From positions 496,001 to 560,000 of the forward strand of contig QANY01011382.1 of NCBI GenBank assembly GCA_003255025.1: a stretch of DNA of 64,000 nucleotides, written 5' to 3'. Below the pieces are notes generated by a model, which searched no databases, was not told where the DNA came from, and saw nothing but the letters and a program-made list of their open reading frames with translations. The DNA is from Datisca glomerata. Its lineage: Eukaryota; Streptophyta; Magnoliopsida; Cucurbitales; Datiscaceae. The stretch's first letter is position 1. Each line of letters begins with the position of its first letter. The position numbers and the translations under genes are program-made. Of this stretch, positions 33,521 through 45,064 are shown in pieces.

Positions 33521-35261
33521 ATACTCAGGCACAAAGGAAAAAATAAAATTTGGAAATGAATGAGGAGGCACAGGGGAAAGTTAAGTTTGGAAATGAATGA
33601 GGAGGACAGTATTTAGATTTACAGCTTACATGTACATATTTATAGTTAAGTTTGGAAATACTATAATAGTTTGAGTCATTTTTTATTTGATCAAAAGCTC
33701 CTAAATGCACTTTCTAGAATCTGAGCGTAATTGATATTCCTGTTAAAAATGAAAAAAAATATCTATGATCACATCATATAAGCAAAAACGAAAGTAATAC
33801 ATTTAATTAATTATCATTTCTTATGTTATAAACTATATATGCATAAAAAATGTCTTATACTTTTTTTTGTTCATAAGAAGAGGTTTGAAAAGTACATTTG
33901 CAAGTAACCAATAAATGGAACATTTAGTTTTTCCCTCTAAACAAACAGACAATTGCATTTATATGTGTAGCATTCAAGTATCCTTCAAAAGCACTGTTAA
34001 TGAACTGATCATTTTCTTTATCGGTAAAAGGTAACTATTCTAATTTGCAAATTTTTTATTTCATTGCTGGAAGTAATTTCTGCACGTATGTCATGTTTTA
34101 ATGTTTATATACTTGAATAGCAAAGAAATTTAAAACTGCAGTATTGTTAAGAACATTTAAATGTAGATCATATACCTTTAATTCCATTTGCGAAAGAAAT
34201 TGTTGTTTGTTTTTCTTGTCAGGAAAAGAAGAATTCAAATCAAGCAACATAGATATGATAGAGATTGGAAGATCGTAAAGAAAGTGAAACTCAGATGATG
34301 TAAAGGTATTAAAAATTTTTGGTTTACGATTGGAGAAGTGAGAAATGTTTTCTGGTTTTTGGTTTCTGTTTAAGTGATTTGTGATAATTGAGAGGTAGAT
34401 ATGTGTAAAAGTTCATATTTTTTCTGGATACTTTTTGATAACTGCTCTGTGTGAACTTTCTGTATTATGGAGTGCATTTTTGGCGTATTAAATGTTGTGT
34501 AGAGGTGCCGTATGTTGCACCTTTTTGGTTCTGTTTTGTTTTTACAGTAGAGTTTCGTAATAGCATCTTTTGGTCGAAGAATTACTTGATTTGGAGTGTT
34601 TTTTGGCTTATTTTTTCTACATTATCTTTAAGTTTTAATTAATTTTCAGAAGCACGTATATTGTCACAACATGAAAACAGCTATGTTATAACATATGTAT
34701 TAATTTATGGTTTGCTTTTATTATTTATAGGATTAATAATTGTATCATTCTTTGATTTTATTGTAATCAATACATTAAACTTCGAATTCAGAAGTCATGA
34801 ATTTTTTAAAAGAATTGTTAAAGTTTGCAATTTTCCTCTTCTGCATTTTAGATAAAAATATAAAATTACTTTGATGAATAGTTATTTCTAAATTGTTTTT
34901 CTTTGAACTGTCTATTTCAGGAAGAATGTCTTGTTTGCCATACCTTAGACGTGAATTTTTTTTTCAGAAAAGACATGCTTCATTAGCAATCAAAAATCAC
35001 ATTGGAGGTGCAGGCTATGCACCATCACATGACAAATGTGCTCCTTGGGCAGATGAAGTGATACATATTATTGTTTGTTGGACGCATCCAACAGTTTGGC
35101 GACTGGATAGAAAGGTCCAACTCTTCTTTCTTTGATCACTGAAGTCTTGTTTTTTAGCTTGAACTTTCTAACCACTTCGCATACCTAGTATTAGTGCTCT
35201 TCTGTTTGATATCATTGGCTCACTACACTCGTGTTCATGCAACTAAATTGCTAGAATCTTT
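33521..35261. other. AT-rich stretch, possible captured exon
   Basis: No known transposon protein. A plus-strand frame at 34893-35135 starts next to a good splice acceptor (gtctatttcag, 34910-34920) and encodes IGGAGYAPSHDKCAPWADE and WTHPTVWRLDRK. I cannot identify it. A degenerate direct repeat of aaagttaagtttggaaatga occurs near 33578 and 33645. Confidence 0.4.
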
Positions 35262-35640
35262 TTTAATACCCGGAACTTTCGTAGAGCGGCATTTTTGTAA
35301 ACTGATTTGAAAGACAATTTGATTTTTTTAAAAGAGATTATTTGTAATTTTTGTAAAACTATTTAATTAGATATGATTTCTTTTAAAATTGATTTCTTTA
35401 AATTTCAAAAAGGGTTTTATTATATAATTTTAAAATTCACTCACACCTATATGCATTTACACCCAAACAAAACCCTAATCTAAACACTTTAAATACCATT
35501 CTGGCCATCTCTCTCTCACAGTAGCTCCATCCCAGTAAAGAATTTTCTAACAAATACCATATAAGCATCACACTCAACTATCTCCCTCACTCTCTCATTT
35601 TATCTTTTACGAACCCTTGTAACTGGAGCAATTATTAGGA
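35262..35640 (-). repeat. Inverted, truncated third copy of the solo-LTR family
   Basis: Read on the minus strand the end is a CGAAAGTTCCGGGTATTAAAA-like close of the LTR, comparable with the solo LTR end ACGAAGGGTCGGGATATTAC. Inward it shares gggtgtaaatgcatataggt (against gggtgtatatgcatgtagtg at 31277). The upstream part is missing. Confidence 0.65.
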
Positions 35641-35654
35641 GTGACGGTCACATT

Positions 35655-35755
35655 GTGGCCTGGACCCCACATACGTGTAATCATATCCGTACATTTAGAT
35701 CTAAACGTGGGTCCCATGTACGTGTAATCATGTCCATACATTTAGATATGAACGG
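35655..35755 (+). repeat. Short tandem pair of about 47 bp
   Basis: The phrase acgtgtaatcatatccgtac followed by atttagat is repeated as acgtgtaatcatgtccatac plus atttagat. This could mark the terminal region of the element that carries the following genes, but I see no clear partner at 45-48 kb. Confidence 0.5.
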
Positions 35756-36292
35756 GTGTGATTTGTTGAGAACGAAAATCAAAAAAGTAAATTTATATTT
35801 TACTTATTTTTTTTAATTCAAACAGATCTGGACCGTTGATTTCTGCCTTGAACGGACAGGATTACCTCATAATTTATAACACCTCATAATTTTTGGAAAA
35901 TAACCTTTTATGTTTTAATTAATTGATCCCTAAAAATTAATTTTAAAATCTAACCTTATTTCTTATAAGAAATAACCCCAACATTAAAAAACCCCTTCCC
36001 CTTATTCCCTTAAAACATCTATCCCAACCCTTCCCCCTCTATCTAAACACTTCATTTCTTCGAATCAAACCCTATTCTCCTTCTTCTTCATCTTCATCTA
36101 CATCTCTCTATTCAAAGCCCGAAATCCATCAAAATCTCACCAAATCCGTTGCAACACACGAGTCAAACTCGCAATCTCACATTGAACACATCCCTTGCAA
36201 CACACGAGTCAAAACCCGTGCCAAATCCCTCCAACCCGTGACCCCAAAACCCCATATCCTTCTAATTTATATTTTTCACCAATGATGGCTAG

Positions 36293-38781
36293 ATGAGAGT
36301 TACAAAGGGGACACTGAGTCTAACGACGCAACCAAGTTCGAGCTCGAGCGTCTCTAAAGGGTCGTACGATGCCACCAGTTATGGAGTGAAAAGATTTCAT
36401 CCAAAGAATTGAAATTTTAGTAGCTATATTCTTCATATTGCTCCAACGGAGCATATATCTCACCCAAGCAAACACGATGTAAGTTTTTTATTCACCTATT
36501 ATATACTTGATTCGTTCTATAAATTGGGTGTTTTTTTATGTGATGATTATAGAAATGTATGGTTGTTGGTAGAAATATATGTTTTGGATGGAAAATTATA
36601 GTATTATCATGAGTGCCCGTAAAGTGTTCGATGAAATGTCATAATGAGTTATATGGTGTATTTTTTTCATTTTCGGTAAGGTGTTTGATAAAATTTCATA
36701 TTGAGGTTTATATTATATTTATATGAATGCCCGTAACATGTTCAATGAAATGATATATCCCATCCAAGAATAACATGTAAGTTTCTTTAACAAAAAATTT
36801 GGTTGTTATGTGTTATATTGTTAAAACACCAAATAGATACTTGAATCATTTTGAAAGCTACGTGTTTTTTACGTGATGCTTATAGAAATGTATGATTATT
36901 GTTAGCGATATATGCTTTGGATGAAAAATTATAGTGTATGTGTATTGCCCGTAAAGTGTTCGACGAAATGTCACAATAGGGATTATAGTACATTTTTCTT
37001 CATATGCCTTTTTCACTGAGTCATACTTAAATTTTGGTATCTTAGGCTGACTTCTATGATCTTGGTATACGTTATTTTGGGAACACTACACTAGTAGCTC
37101 GATGGTAGAGTAGTCTTCCTGAAAATGTGAGAAAGAATGCCGATGCCTCCGGGTTTAGGTATTTTATAAGTATATTGAAAAAGGGTCATATGGATCGCAT
37201 TTTATTGAAACGTCTGGCCGAGAAATGGTGGGATAGAACTCACACCTTTCATATAGATGAAGTGGGTGAAATGACAATGACCCCACTTGACTTTGCTGCA
37301 ATAACTGGCCTGAAAGTCGACGTCGTCAACTTGACTATGATTTAGAACTCTACAAGAACAAGAATGCTTTACAAAAAGCTAGTTGGCAAACCGTTGTCGG
37401 AGGTTGGAGAAAAAAGTCAATTATCAATGGATATTTGATAATTATTCTAGGTACGAGTGTACTACTCCTAAGCAGGAGGAAATTTTGACCAGAGCCTTTC
37501 TGCTGGTGCTATTGGGTAGTACATTTTTTGTGACAAGAACAATAAAGTATATTTATACGTCCTCTCCTGCCTAATTCTTGGAGGTATGTGTTTTATTTTA
37601 TCAATTCATATCTTGTCCCCCCCCCCCCGCGAGTATGAATAATATTTTATTGACGACTATTTGTTTTTGAACTTGCAGATCAATTGGAACCCTTTGGGAT
37701 AACGTACATACTTGCCTGACTATTGCATCAACAGTATACCTCCTACCACCATGAGAATCTTGCTGCAAGGACCTGCTAGAAGAGCATGGTACTTGGGTGA
37801 GCGCGTCTCATGGTAGAGTATGGGAGCCGAGGCGTCGTTGATCCCATACAGACCCCTAAATTCAATGTTATGTGACCAACCATTCACCAGAGAGGATCTG
37901 TCTGGTGGTCTTGGAGGTTTTAGAGCGACACACTTTATCCAGGATATAGATGGCGATGGCAAGATACATATGATGAATTCTGCAAAAAGTGGTTGTCTTA
38001 CAACTATGATGGGGCATCTTCATCTTCGCAGGTGCTAAACGTCTCTAAGTGATTTTTAAATATAAGAGATTACTCATCTTTGCAGGAAGAAGCACCGGCA
38101 ACCGCAATAGCCACATCATCAGAATCGACTAGAACGACCATTGATGATATAAGAGTAGCCGGCATCCCACTACCATCATGGTAGATTCAGTTACCACTCC
38201 CAGTAGGTGGTAGTGAGTTGGTTGACATTCCAATTGATATTTCAGTGCGAGGTCTTCCAGCTGCTAAATTCGATTGTGTGAGTTATGATGTTAATATTTA
38301 TTATTTAGTCATTCAATATCATACTAACGCGCAATTCAGATAATGCAGGTGTCGGCGACATGCACGACAGGCATGATGCGCATGATTGGCGGTCACAACA
38401 AGCTATTATTCGAGAAAATGTTGAGCGCACGTGAGGTGATGATGAAGGCCAAAGCAACAATGAAAAAAAAGATAAGGAAATTGTAAACTTAAAATCTTTC
38501 CCTATTTATTTTTTAGTTTGAAATCAAAATATACCGAATATGTACACTTGTAGGCGAAGTTACAAAGACGCATGCACATGTATGAAACTCAAACAAGAAG
38601 GCATGAGGGTGATGATGATGAAGTTGATGAAGATGATGACCATGGTCAAGATTCAGTTAATGATGATGAAGACATCCATGATAACGACACCAATGAGGAT
38701 ACTGAATCGGAACAAGAACATGAAGGACGTACAAAGCATTCACATGATGCTTTGTCAAAAAAGAGAAAAGTTCCACCATGA
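36293..38781 (+). pseudogene. PMD (aminotransferase-like plant mobile domain) gene, second lineage
   Basis: Multi-exon gene with conserved GT-AG borders: exon 1 from ATG 36293 (MRVTKGTLSLTTQ) to 36480, donor gtaag, acceptor ttag before 37047; further introns at 37584-37678, about 38032-38085, about 38280-38349 and about 38485-38553. Exon 2 holds the PMD core with GFRYFISILKKGHMDRILL and THTFHIDEVGEMTMTPLDF; exon 3 (near 37740-37980) holds ARRAWYLGERVSW and FTREDLSGGLGGF; the last exon is very acidic (Asp/Glu/His-rich, 38560-38740) and ends KKRKVPP, a nuclear-localisation-like tail. Stops occur at the end of exon 1 and after LPENV-adjacent codons, with frameshifts near 37330. It differs clearly from the PMD genes at 2.5, 5.9, 11.3 and 57 kb. 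A FAR1-type transposase fragment follows on the same strand. Confidence 0.75.
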
Positions 38782-38789
38782 TCTTTTGT

Positions 38790-39190
38790 CAAAGTTGATA
38801 TCAACTTTTTATGGATATAAATATGTTGGATTTTATGTTTGGATTTTAAGCTTTTTTAGATTATAAGTTTGTTTGGATTAGATTCTAAGTTTATTTCTGG
38901 AATATAAATTTGTCAAAGTTGCATGACATTGCATGACAGACATTTGACTTATTATGGATATAAATATGCTATTAAAATTGTGGATGAACTAATATTTATA
39001 GGAGGTTCTGTCGAATCGTTGGTTAAAATTTGAAACTGGATTCTAAGGATAATATTTACAAACCGTCAATCTATCCAATTGGATTCTATGAAGAGTAGAT
39101 TCGCCCATTACAAACTGTGAATCTATCCAAATATTCTAAGGATAATATTTACAGAAGTTCTTTTCTTTCATGAGAACGACGCAATGATCT
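38790..39190. other. Gap between PMD gene and transposase fragment
   Basis: AT-rich with a duplicated phrase attctaaggataatatttac (about 39041 and 39132). The N-terminal half of the transposase would be expected in this direction but is absent. Confidence 0.5.
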
Positions 39191-40320
39191 GAAGGTATGA
39201 ACGCATATATCTACCGATTCGTTGAACGTAGGTCTAAACTATTTAAATTCATGCTACAATTCGATCGGGTGTTGGCACGTATTCGACATGAGGAGAGGTT
39301 GGATGATTTCAAGATGACAAATGAAACGCCTGTGCTTCAGACTCACTTGCGTGCGTTAGAGCAACATGTAGCAAATGTGTTCACACAAAAACTATTTAGA
39401 CATGTGCGTAAAGAGATCATGAGTGAAGCATCGTTTATAGTTTGTGCTCTGACACATGATGGGGAGGCTCGAAATTATTCGTCGGTCAAGTTTGGGGTTC
39501 CGAATGACTCATACTTAGTGACACGAGACCAGAAACGTGATACGCTAAAGTGTAGTTATGGCAAGTTTGAATTAAAGGGGATACCGTGTTGGCATATGTT
39601 TACTATTATGAAAGTAGAACATATATAAAAGATCTCTAGTACGCGCATACTAGACCAGTGGTAGATCACTATGAAGAGTAATATGCTACCAATCGGGTCA
39701 AGCCATTATCATATGGATACAGATGAGACGGTATTACTTCGGTATAACTAGATCCAACTAGCTGCCAAAAGACTTGCTCACTTTACGTCAAAGTCAAATG
39801 AATGGTCGACTCGAGTCAAAGTGGAGGTTGGGATGCTTTGTGCAAAACATGAGACCTTGTGGAATGAGAAGGTCACCAACGAACATGGTGTGAAGTCGAG
39901 GATGGTGTAGAGATTGAAAGAGGACCCATTGAAGACCCGATAATCGTGAAGGCAAAGGGAAGCCAAGGTGCTAGCTCGAGTAAAGCATGACCGACCACCC
40001 GTCGATGTGGCCATTGTAAGAACACCGGACATACCAAACGGACATGTGTAGAATTACTGAGCGATGTGCATGCCATGATGCCAGGCGATAATAATGATGA
40101 TCCAGCACCATCTAACATGTAAGGTTCACACGCAACAGGGGTCTCCGGATAAGATGCGTCCCCATTCAATGTGCAAGGTGCGTATACATTCAACGTGCAA
40201 GGTGCATACCCATTCGACCCATATGCATACCCACCACCATTTAACGCACAAGGTGGGTACCCTATGTACAGCACAAACATCCCATACTGGTATAATTTTC
40301 CATATCCCCCACCGCAGTAA
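39191..40320 (+). pseudogene. FAR1-type MULE transposase, C-terminal half
   Basis: The frame at 39197-39628 matches the region after the catalytic domain of FAR1/FHY3-related transposases: a helical linker (VLARIRHEERLDDFK..VLQTHLRALEQHVA is the visible pattern, in two parts) and a SWIM-like finger CSYGKFELKGIPCWHM, in which the second Cys of the usual CxC is Tyr. After a stop the same protein continues through HMDTDETVLLRYN and AAKRLAHFTSKSNEW to a CCHC zinc knuckle CGHCKNTGHTKRTC (about 40004-40046). It ends in a Pro/Tyr/Gly-rich tail (YPPPFNAQGGYPMYS, YNFPYPPPQ) at the stop 40318-40320. The N-terminal WRKY-GCM1-like finger and the catalytic domain are missing. Confidence 0.75.
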
Positions 40321-40841
40321 ATGTACATCTTGGTATTAACTTGTTTTCATAGTTCTTTGAGAATATTATTGTTCAAATATTTATAAGCCTGCTTATTTAT
40401 AACAATACACAATAATTCTGAAAAATCTGCTATTTTATAACTATACATGATAACTTGCAAAAAACCCCTTTTATTTATAGTTGTACACAATAATATACAA
40501 AATCTGTTTATCATCCTTATACATAATTACTTACAAAAGTTTATTGTGTCCTATTTTTTTATATTCTTGTTCAAACACTCACCCACTTGACATTTCTGAA
40601 AATTTTGATGAGCTAGATGTTATTGAAGAAGACAAGAACGACGAAGCGTATGAAGATATCCCTTTTTGAAATTTATTGCACCGTCGTCATTGTTTTCTTC
40701 AATCACAAAATAGGACACAATAATGTAATACAATATTATCCATCCCTTCATTTTTTTCCTCTTCTTAAGTTTTTGCTTTAAAGTAGGACTCATCTTTAGT
40801 GGTAGCCGAGTCTCCAAGACAGATGAGTTCATATTATAAAA
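40321..40841. other. Intergenic gap between convergent genes
   Basis: AT-rich with taataacttacaaaa-type degenerate repeats. It separates the 3' ends of the plus-strand transposase and the minus-strand ULP1 gene. Short frames at 40481-40832 are not convincing genes. Confidence 0.5.
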
Positions 40842-43074
40842 TCAACCAACGCTATCATGTAACATATCATACGAGATGTTCCAAGGATGGTTAATGATCT
40901 TCAACAAAATGTTACACCGAAGATCGTGAGATCTATACTCCTGAAAAAATATTCTCAATATTCAACAAACTATCATACACCTTAACATATTCAACATCGA
41001 CAGCCACCCATGAGCAATTCTAGAACAATCAGAATATTCTCAATTACAAACTAAGAGAAGCCTAACTCCAAACTAAAACAAAACGAAAGGCAGAGCTATA
41101 ATATTCACCAAACTATCATGCACCTCAACAAATTCAATAATAACATCTAAGGCTTGAATATTCACCAAACACCTCAACCTTAACAAATTCATTACTGACA
41201 GCCACAAACGAGCAAGTCTAGAAGAATCAGAAAAATCACAATTACATAACTAAAGAAACCCTAACAAATAACCAGCAATGACAACAGCAAATAAGAAAAT
41301 TTAAAACAATCAGAAAATCCCCAATTAAAGAACTAAAATAACCCAAAACTATAACAAACAAAAAACAAAGCTCTCAAGTTTAACAATATCTGACAAATTA
41401 CCTGGGAACGATAGTCGAGAACAATTCTTGCCCTGATGTCATCGATATATCTCAAGACTCACACACCACAATCACTCTTGCAAATATAATAATAAGTGCA
41501 TCATTAAAAAGTAAAAGAAGCCCAATCAAATTCACGACCAGTGAACTTACCCATTTGATTAAGTGATCACTTTGGGTGGACTTCAAATTTTGAATGAAGA
41601 GAAGCTTGTTGGCGGGGGCAATAAATATATAAGCTTAGGCCTAAATATCAAGTCCATACCTTCTAACTATAATTACATTCACAAAATATAAAAATATAAT
41701 CAATGCCAAATTCACACATGCTATAAGACAAATTACAAGTCATGATAAGAGGTTAGAACATACAATCATTTTTACCTTTTCGGTCCGTCCCGCGTTAAGT
41801 CGGCTATCTCGCAATATGTCCCATACAGTGACTTCCTAGTCCATGATGAAGATAGTGGCCATAAACCAATGATCTCGACCATCGTGTCCCAGAATAAAGA
41901 TCTAGATTACATAATTACACAATCATACTAAGTCAACATTTAATATCTTAACTACCTTAAATTTGCTTACCGTAGTTTCTAGCTCAAGCGTTGACGCGTA
42001 TCTATCCATGATCTTGTGTTTCCTTACAAAATTAGGAAGCTCTACAAGTTTTGAAACACATTGACTCTACAGTGGCATAACAAAAATATGATACACAACG
42101 TACATACAAACCTAAAATAAGGATGATTCTAAGTAGTAGACACTCACCACAACAACGTGGGAAGAAACCAGAATCGGTTGCTCATCGATGCACAATGAGC
42201 CTCCAAGGTCAAAATGTTGACAAACAAGTCTATAAGGTCCGAGCCAAGTCAATTTTCTAGACCAAGAGTCTTTAGGTCTCTCCGTTTAGCATGGAGGCCA
42301 AAATGTCTAATGAGAATCTTGTTGTAAAAGATAAACAAAAGACAAACTTAATGAAAATTTGGTCGTGATAGTGTGTCAAATTTTATTAGATTAGTGTGAC
42401 TACTACCTAGCCTCTAATCTTTTTTTCAAAAATATACTCCATTAAACGCTCATCTTTCACTTCTAGTGGGTCCTGTAGTGTGTTCGGACCCACTTCAAAC
42501 ACCTTCTTGTTGCGTTTAGTGATCGGTTTACCCTTCAAATAGGGTGAACTGAGTAGAGGACCATCTCTCCTCTCCTTAGTGATACGCAACTTCATTGGGA
42601 ATTGGCTTTCGATAGACTCGGACAAAACTTGTTTACCCTACCAAAACACAGCCCCCAGGTAATGTGTTAGATTAATAGTTAGATTATACATGTTATATAT
42701 ATAGAAAAGATGAAATACAAATAAATTGAATAAAATACCTTTCGACATCCTTTAGTTATTCCAGTCATAGATGATTTCCTGACCAATAGCAGGTTAGCGA
42801 ATACATTGTCTGAAGCATCCAGCTGGATGCACCTTTCATCATTATCACCTTTATATAAAGGTGATGAAGAGACCAGTAACTCTTCTTCGCGGGAGGGACT
42901 CATATCCTCATCAAAACCTCTTTGTTCTTTACCTTGAGTCAGGGTGACGCGTGGCTCATCGTATTGGGCTCGAGCTTACCAGTGTCCCGTTCAAAAAGAC
43001 TCACCAATGTTGTGCATATATTCACTTAGACAACCATCATCTTTCTCTGCACTATTTGCGCCTTTGAAAGCTGT

Positions 43075-43535
43075 CCAATCGGTCTAGTTTAGAGAGCCTA
43101 GATTCTCTTCTCCCCGTACGGATCCATGTTCAGCCTTCTTTCAGTCCTAAATCAGTTAAGCGGCACTCATCCCTTTCTTGGCTGATTAACTATTAGCATC
43201 TCTCAAGCCGGCTACTGACTTGGCTTCGTTCACTCAACAATCATTGAATCCGGATCCGGAAGTGACTGAACTCCCTTTTGAGCTAACTGCATCGGTTATG
43301 CCGACAACAACATATTCTCTAGCAAAAGAAATGACCTAGACTAGACCTCTTCTACCGCATCAAGAGGAAATCCCGATCCCGCATTTGAGAAAGTTTAGCT
43401 ATGCCCACAGCTCTTTCAAAGGAAAGCAGTCTTCTCAAGAAGAAAGTCACAGTCACACCGCTAATAGGCGGAAGAAGAGATTCCCAGCTACTGACTCTAA
43501 TAAGAAGCCGTACCGCAGTTGTGAAATATTCACCC
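43075..43535. other. Probable organellar (mitochondrial-type) DNA insert in the ULP1 exon
   Basis: This block is markedly less AT-rich than its flanks and its style (cttgactgg-free, with phrases like tctttcaaaggaaagcagtc, ttggcttcgttcactcaaca, aagccggctactgacttggc) is that of plant mitochondrial intergenic DNA. ULP1 code is readable on both sides (coiled-coil exon to the right, acidic linker to the left) but not inside. I identify it by composition and style only; a database match is needed. Confidence 0.5.
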
Positions 43536-43982
43536 TCATGGAGCTGGACTGCACCTGAAGAGTAATCACTTGTGCACTTAAAGCACCTAACTTGACGGCT
43601 TGCTCTTCAAGTAGATCTGCACACACGTCCTCATGAACGTGTTTACGCTTGCAGTCCTCTTGAACCTCGCGGTCGCCCAGAACAGCTTGCGCAGTTGTAT
43701 CAATCTACATAATACAAATATATGTGAATTAATGATAAATAACCAATGGTAATATAACCAATGGTAATATAACCAACCAAATTTGCAATATTCTCAAACG
43801 CTTACCGCACAGCTTTTAGGCCAAGCTTCTCCTCCACTTGATTTTACAAAATAAATCATTTTTGCAACGGCCCTTTCATTCCACCTTAGCAGCGAAGGCT
43901 GGTTCAAGTGGACATAGTTGGCAGCACATGACAACTTCTCCAGCTAAAATAGTTGCATCAAAATGAACTTATTAGTAAATAT

Positions 43983-44011
43983 ATGTGTGTGTGTGTGTGT
44001 GTATATATATT
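43983..44011 (+). repeat. (TG)n(TA)n microsatellite
   Basis: About 9-10 TG dinucleotides followed by about 4 TA, in an apparent intron of the ULP1 pseudogene. Confidence 0.95.
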
Positions 44012-45064
44012 AATGTGAAAGTAATACCAATGTACACTAAATATATTACATGTATAAATAACAAGCATCCGGTAATGCTACAGTGGTGGTTGTTTTGATA
44101 TCTCGCGACATCATCCATAAAATCTTTAAAACAAACAGAAGCCCAAATCTTCTGTTGGATGGTCGCGGGTGACTTCATAACGTGCAACCATGAATGACTG
44201 ACGATTGGTTTTGATCGAGGAGATAACAAAACTCCGACAGTGTACAGCACAAATGGTTGCCTCCAGTAGTCACTGTTAGGCTCCCAAATCAAGAATTTTG
44301 ACAAGGCATTCACCAGGATATCACCTTTAGCGTTCAGCCATTTCGCGTTTAGATCTTTTATCTCAATCACATCACCATTGAATTTGATCTCTTGCCCACC
44401 GTCAAAGATGCCCGGTATAAAAATCACATCATTTCTGGTGACTTTGAACACCCATGGACATTCAACGTGCAGGTGGCTGGATCGAATAGTTGCTGCGAGA
44501 AGTTTCTCTTCAGCTTACGGCATTTTATATCCAATAACCCTTTGAATCCCATCTCCACGACCACTTTGCTCTTCCCTTCATCGAAATTTGTAACAAGATC
44601 CGTAAATTTCTCGAGTGTACAACGTGTGAGCAACTTCCATTTAGAGGCAAACCTTCTCAGATGACTAGGACCGGGTTGTTCTGCACCTCTTTCAAAAGCA
44701 TGGATTTCATTTTCCTTCAAATAATTGAGTTTGGCTTCCTTCATCATACTTTTTCACTTTAAAGCTAGATCTTTTCGTGTCTACATATCAGAAACTCACT
44801 TAAATTACAATCAAAATTTATCAATTTCATGTTATAATGTAATGTTTGTTTAAACATACTTACTTCATGACCACTAATCTTTTCATTTGCCGCCCTCATT
44901 TTTGCACATTCTTTCGCACTGTTTTAGTTTTAAACAACCACATTATCATTGCAACAATTTATATGAAAATATGTAACATTAAATTGATGGATCTCATTAA
45001 TTACTTACAAGTATACAAAAAAAACCTTTTGTGTCTTCTTCATGTTGACATTTGTGTTAGCCAT

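Larger units (their letters stand above)
40842..45064 (-). pseudogene. ULP1-type SUMO protease gene (C48) of the kind carried by MULEs
   Basis: Multi-exon minus-strand gene. Exon 1 starts MANTNVNMKKTQK (45064); exon 2 covers AKMRAANEKISGHE (donor gtaagtatg); exon 3 (about 44790-44424) has MGFKGLLDIKCRKLKRNF and FDPATCTLNVHG, the start of the domain usually found upstream of plant ULP1 domains; it continues at 44451-44070 with HSWLHVMKSP and IWASVCFKDFMDD. A coiled-coil exon follows near 43709-43540 (VLGDREVQEDCKRKH), then a linker (42400-42910). The protease part has catalytic His in DHWFMATIF and Asp in VTVWDIL (about 41790-41880), the catalytic Cys in KSDCGV (about 41455-41490), and a last exon at 40842-40940. 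Stops follow FIMD and KSDCGV, and an organelle-like insert splits one exon, so it is dead. Such proteases cleave SUMO conjugates. Confidence 0.78.

Noticed and set aside
40094..40339. His/Thr/Lys-rich plus-strand frame
   Set aside because: It is an alternative frame of the Pro/Tyr-rich transposase tail, which reads to 40320 in another frame.
43972..44060. Terminal Thr/His/Tyr repeats of the ULP1 frame as protein
   Set aside because: Translation of the TG/TA microsatellite in an intron.
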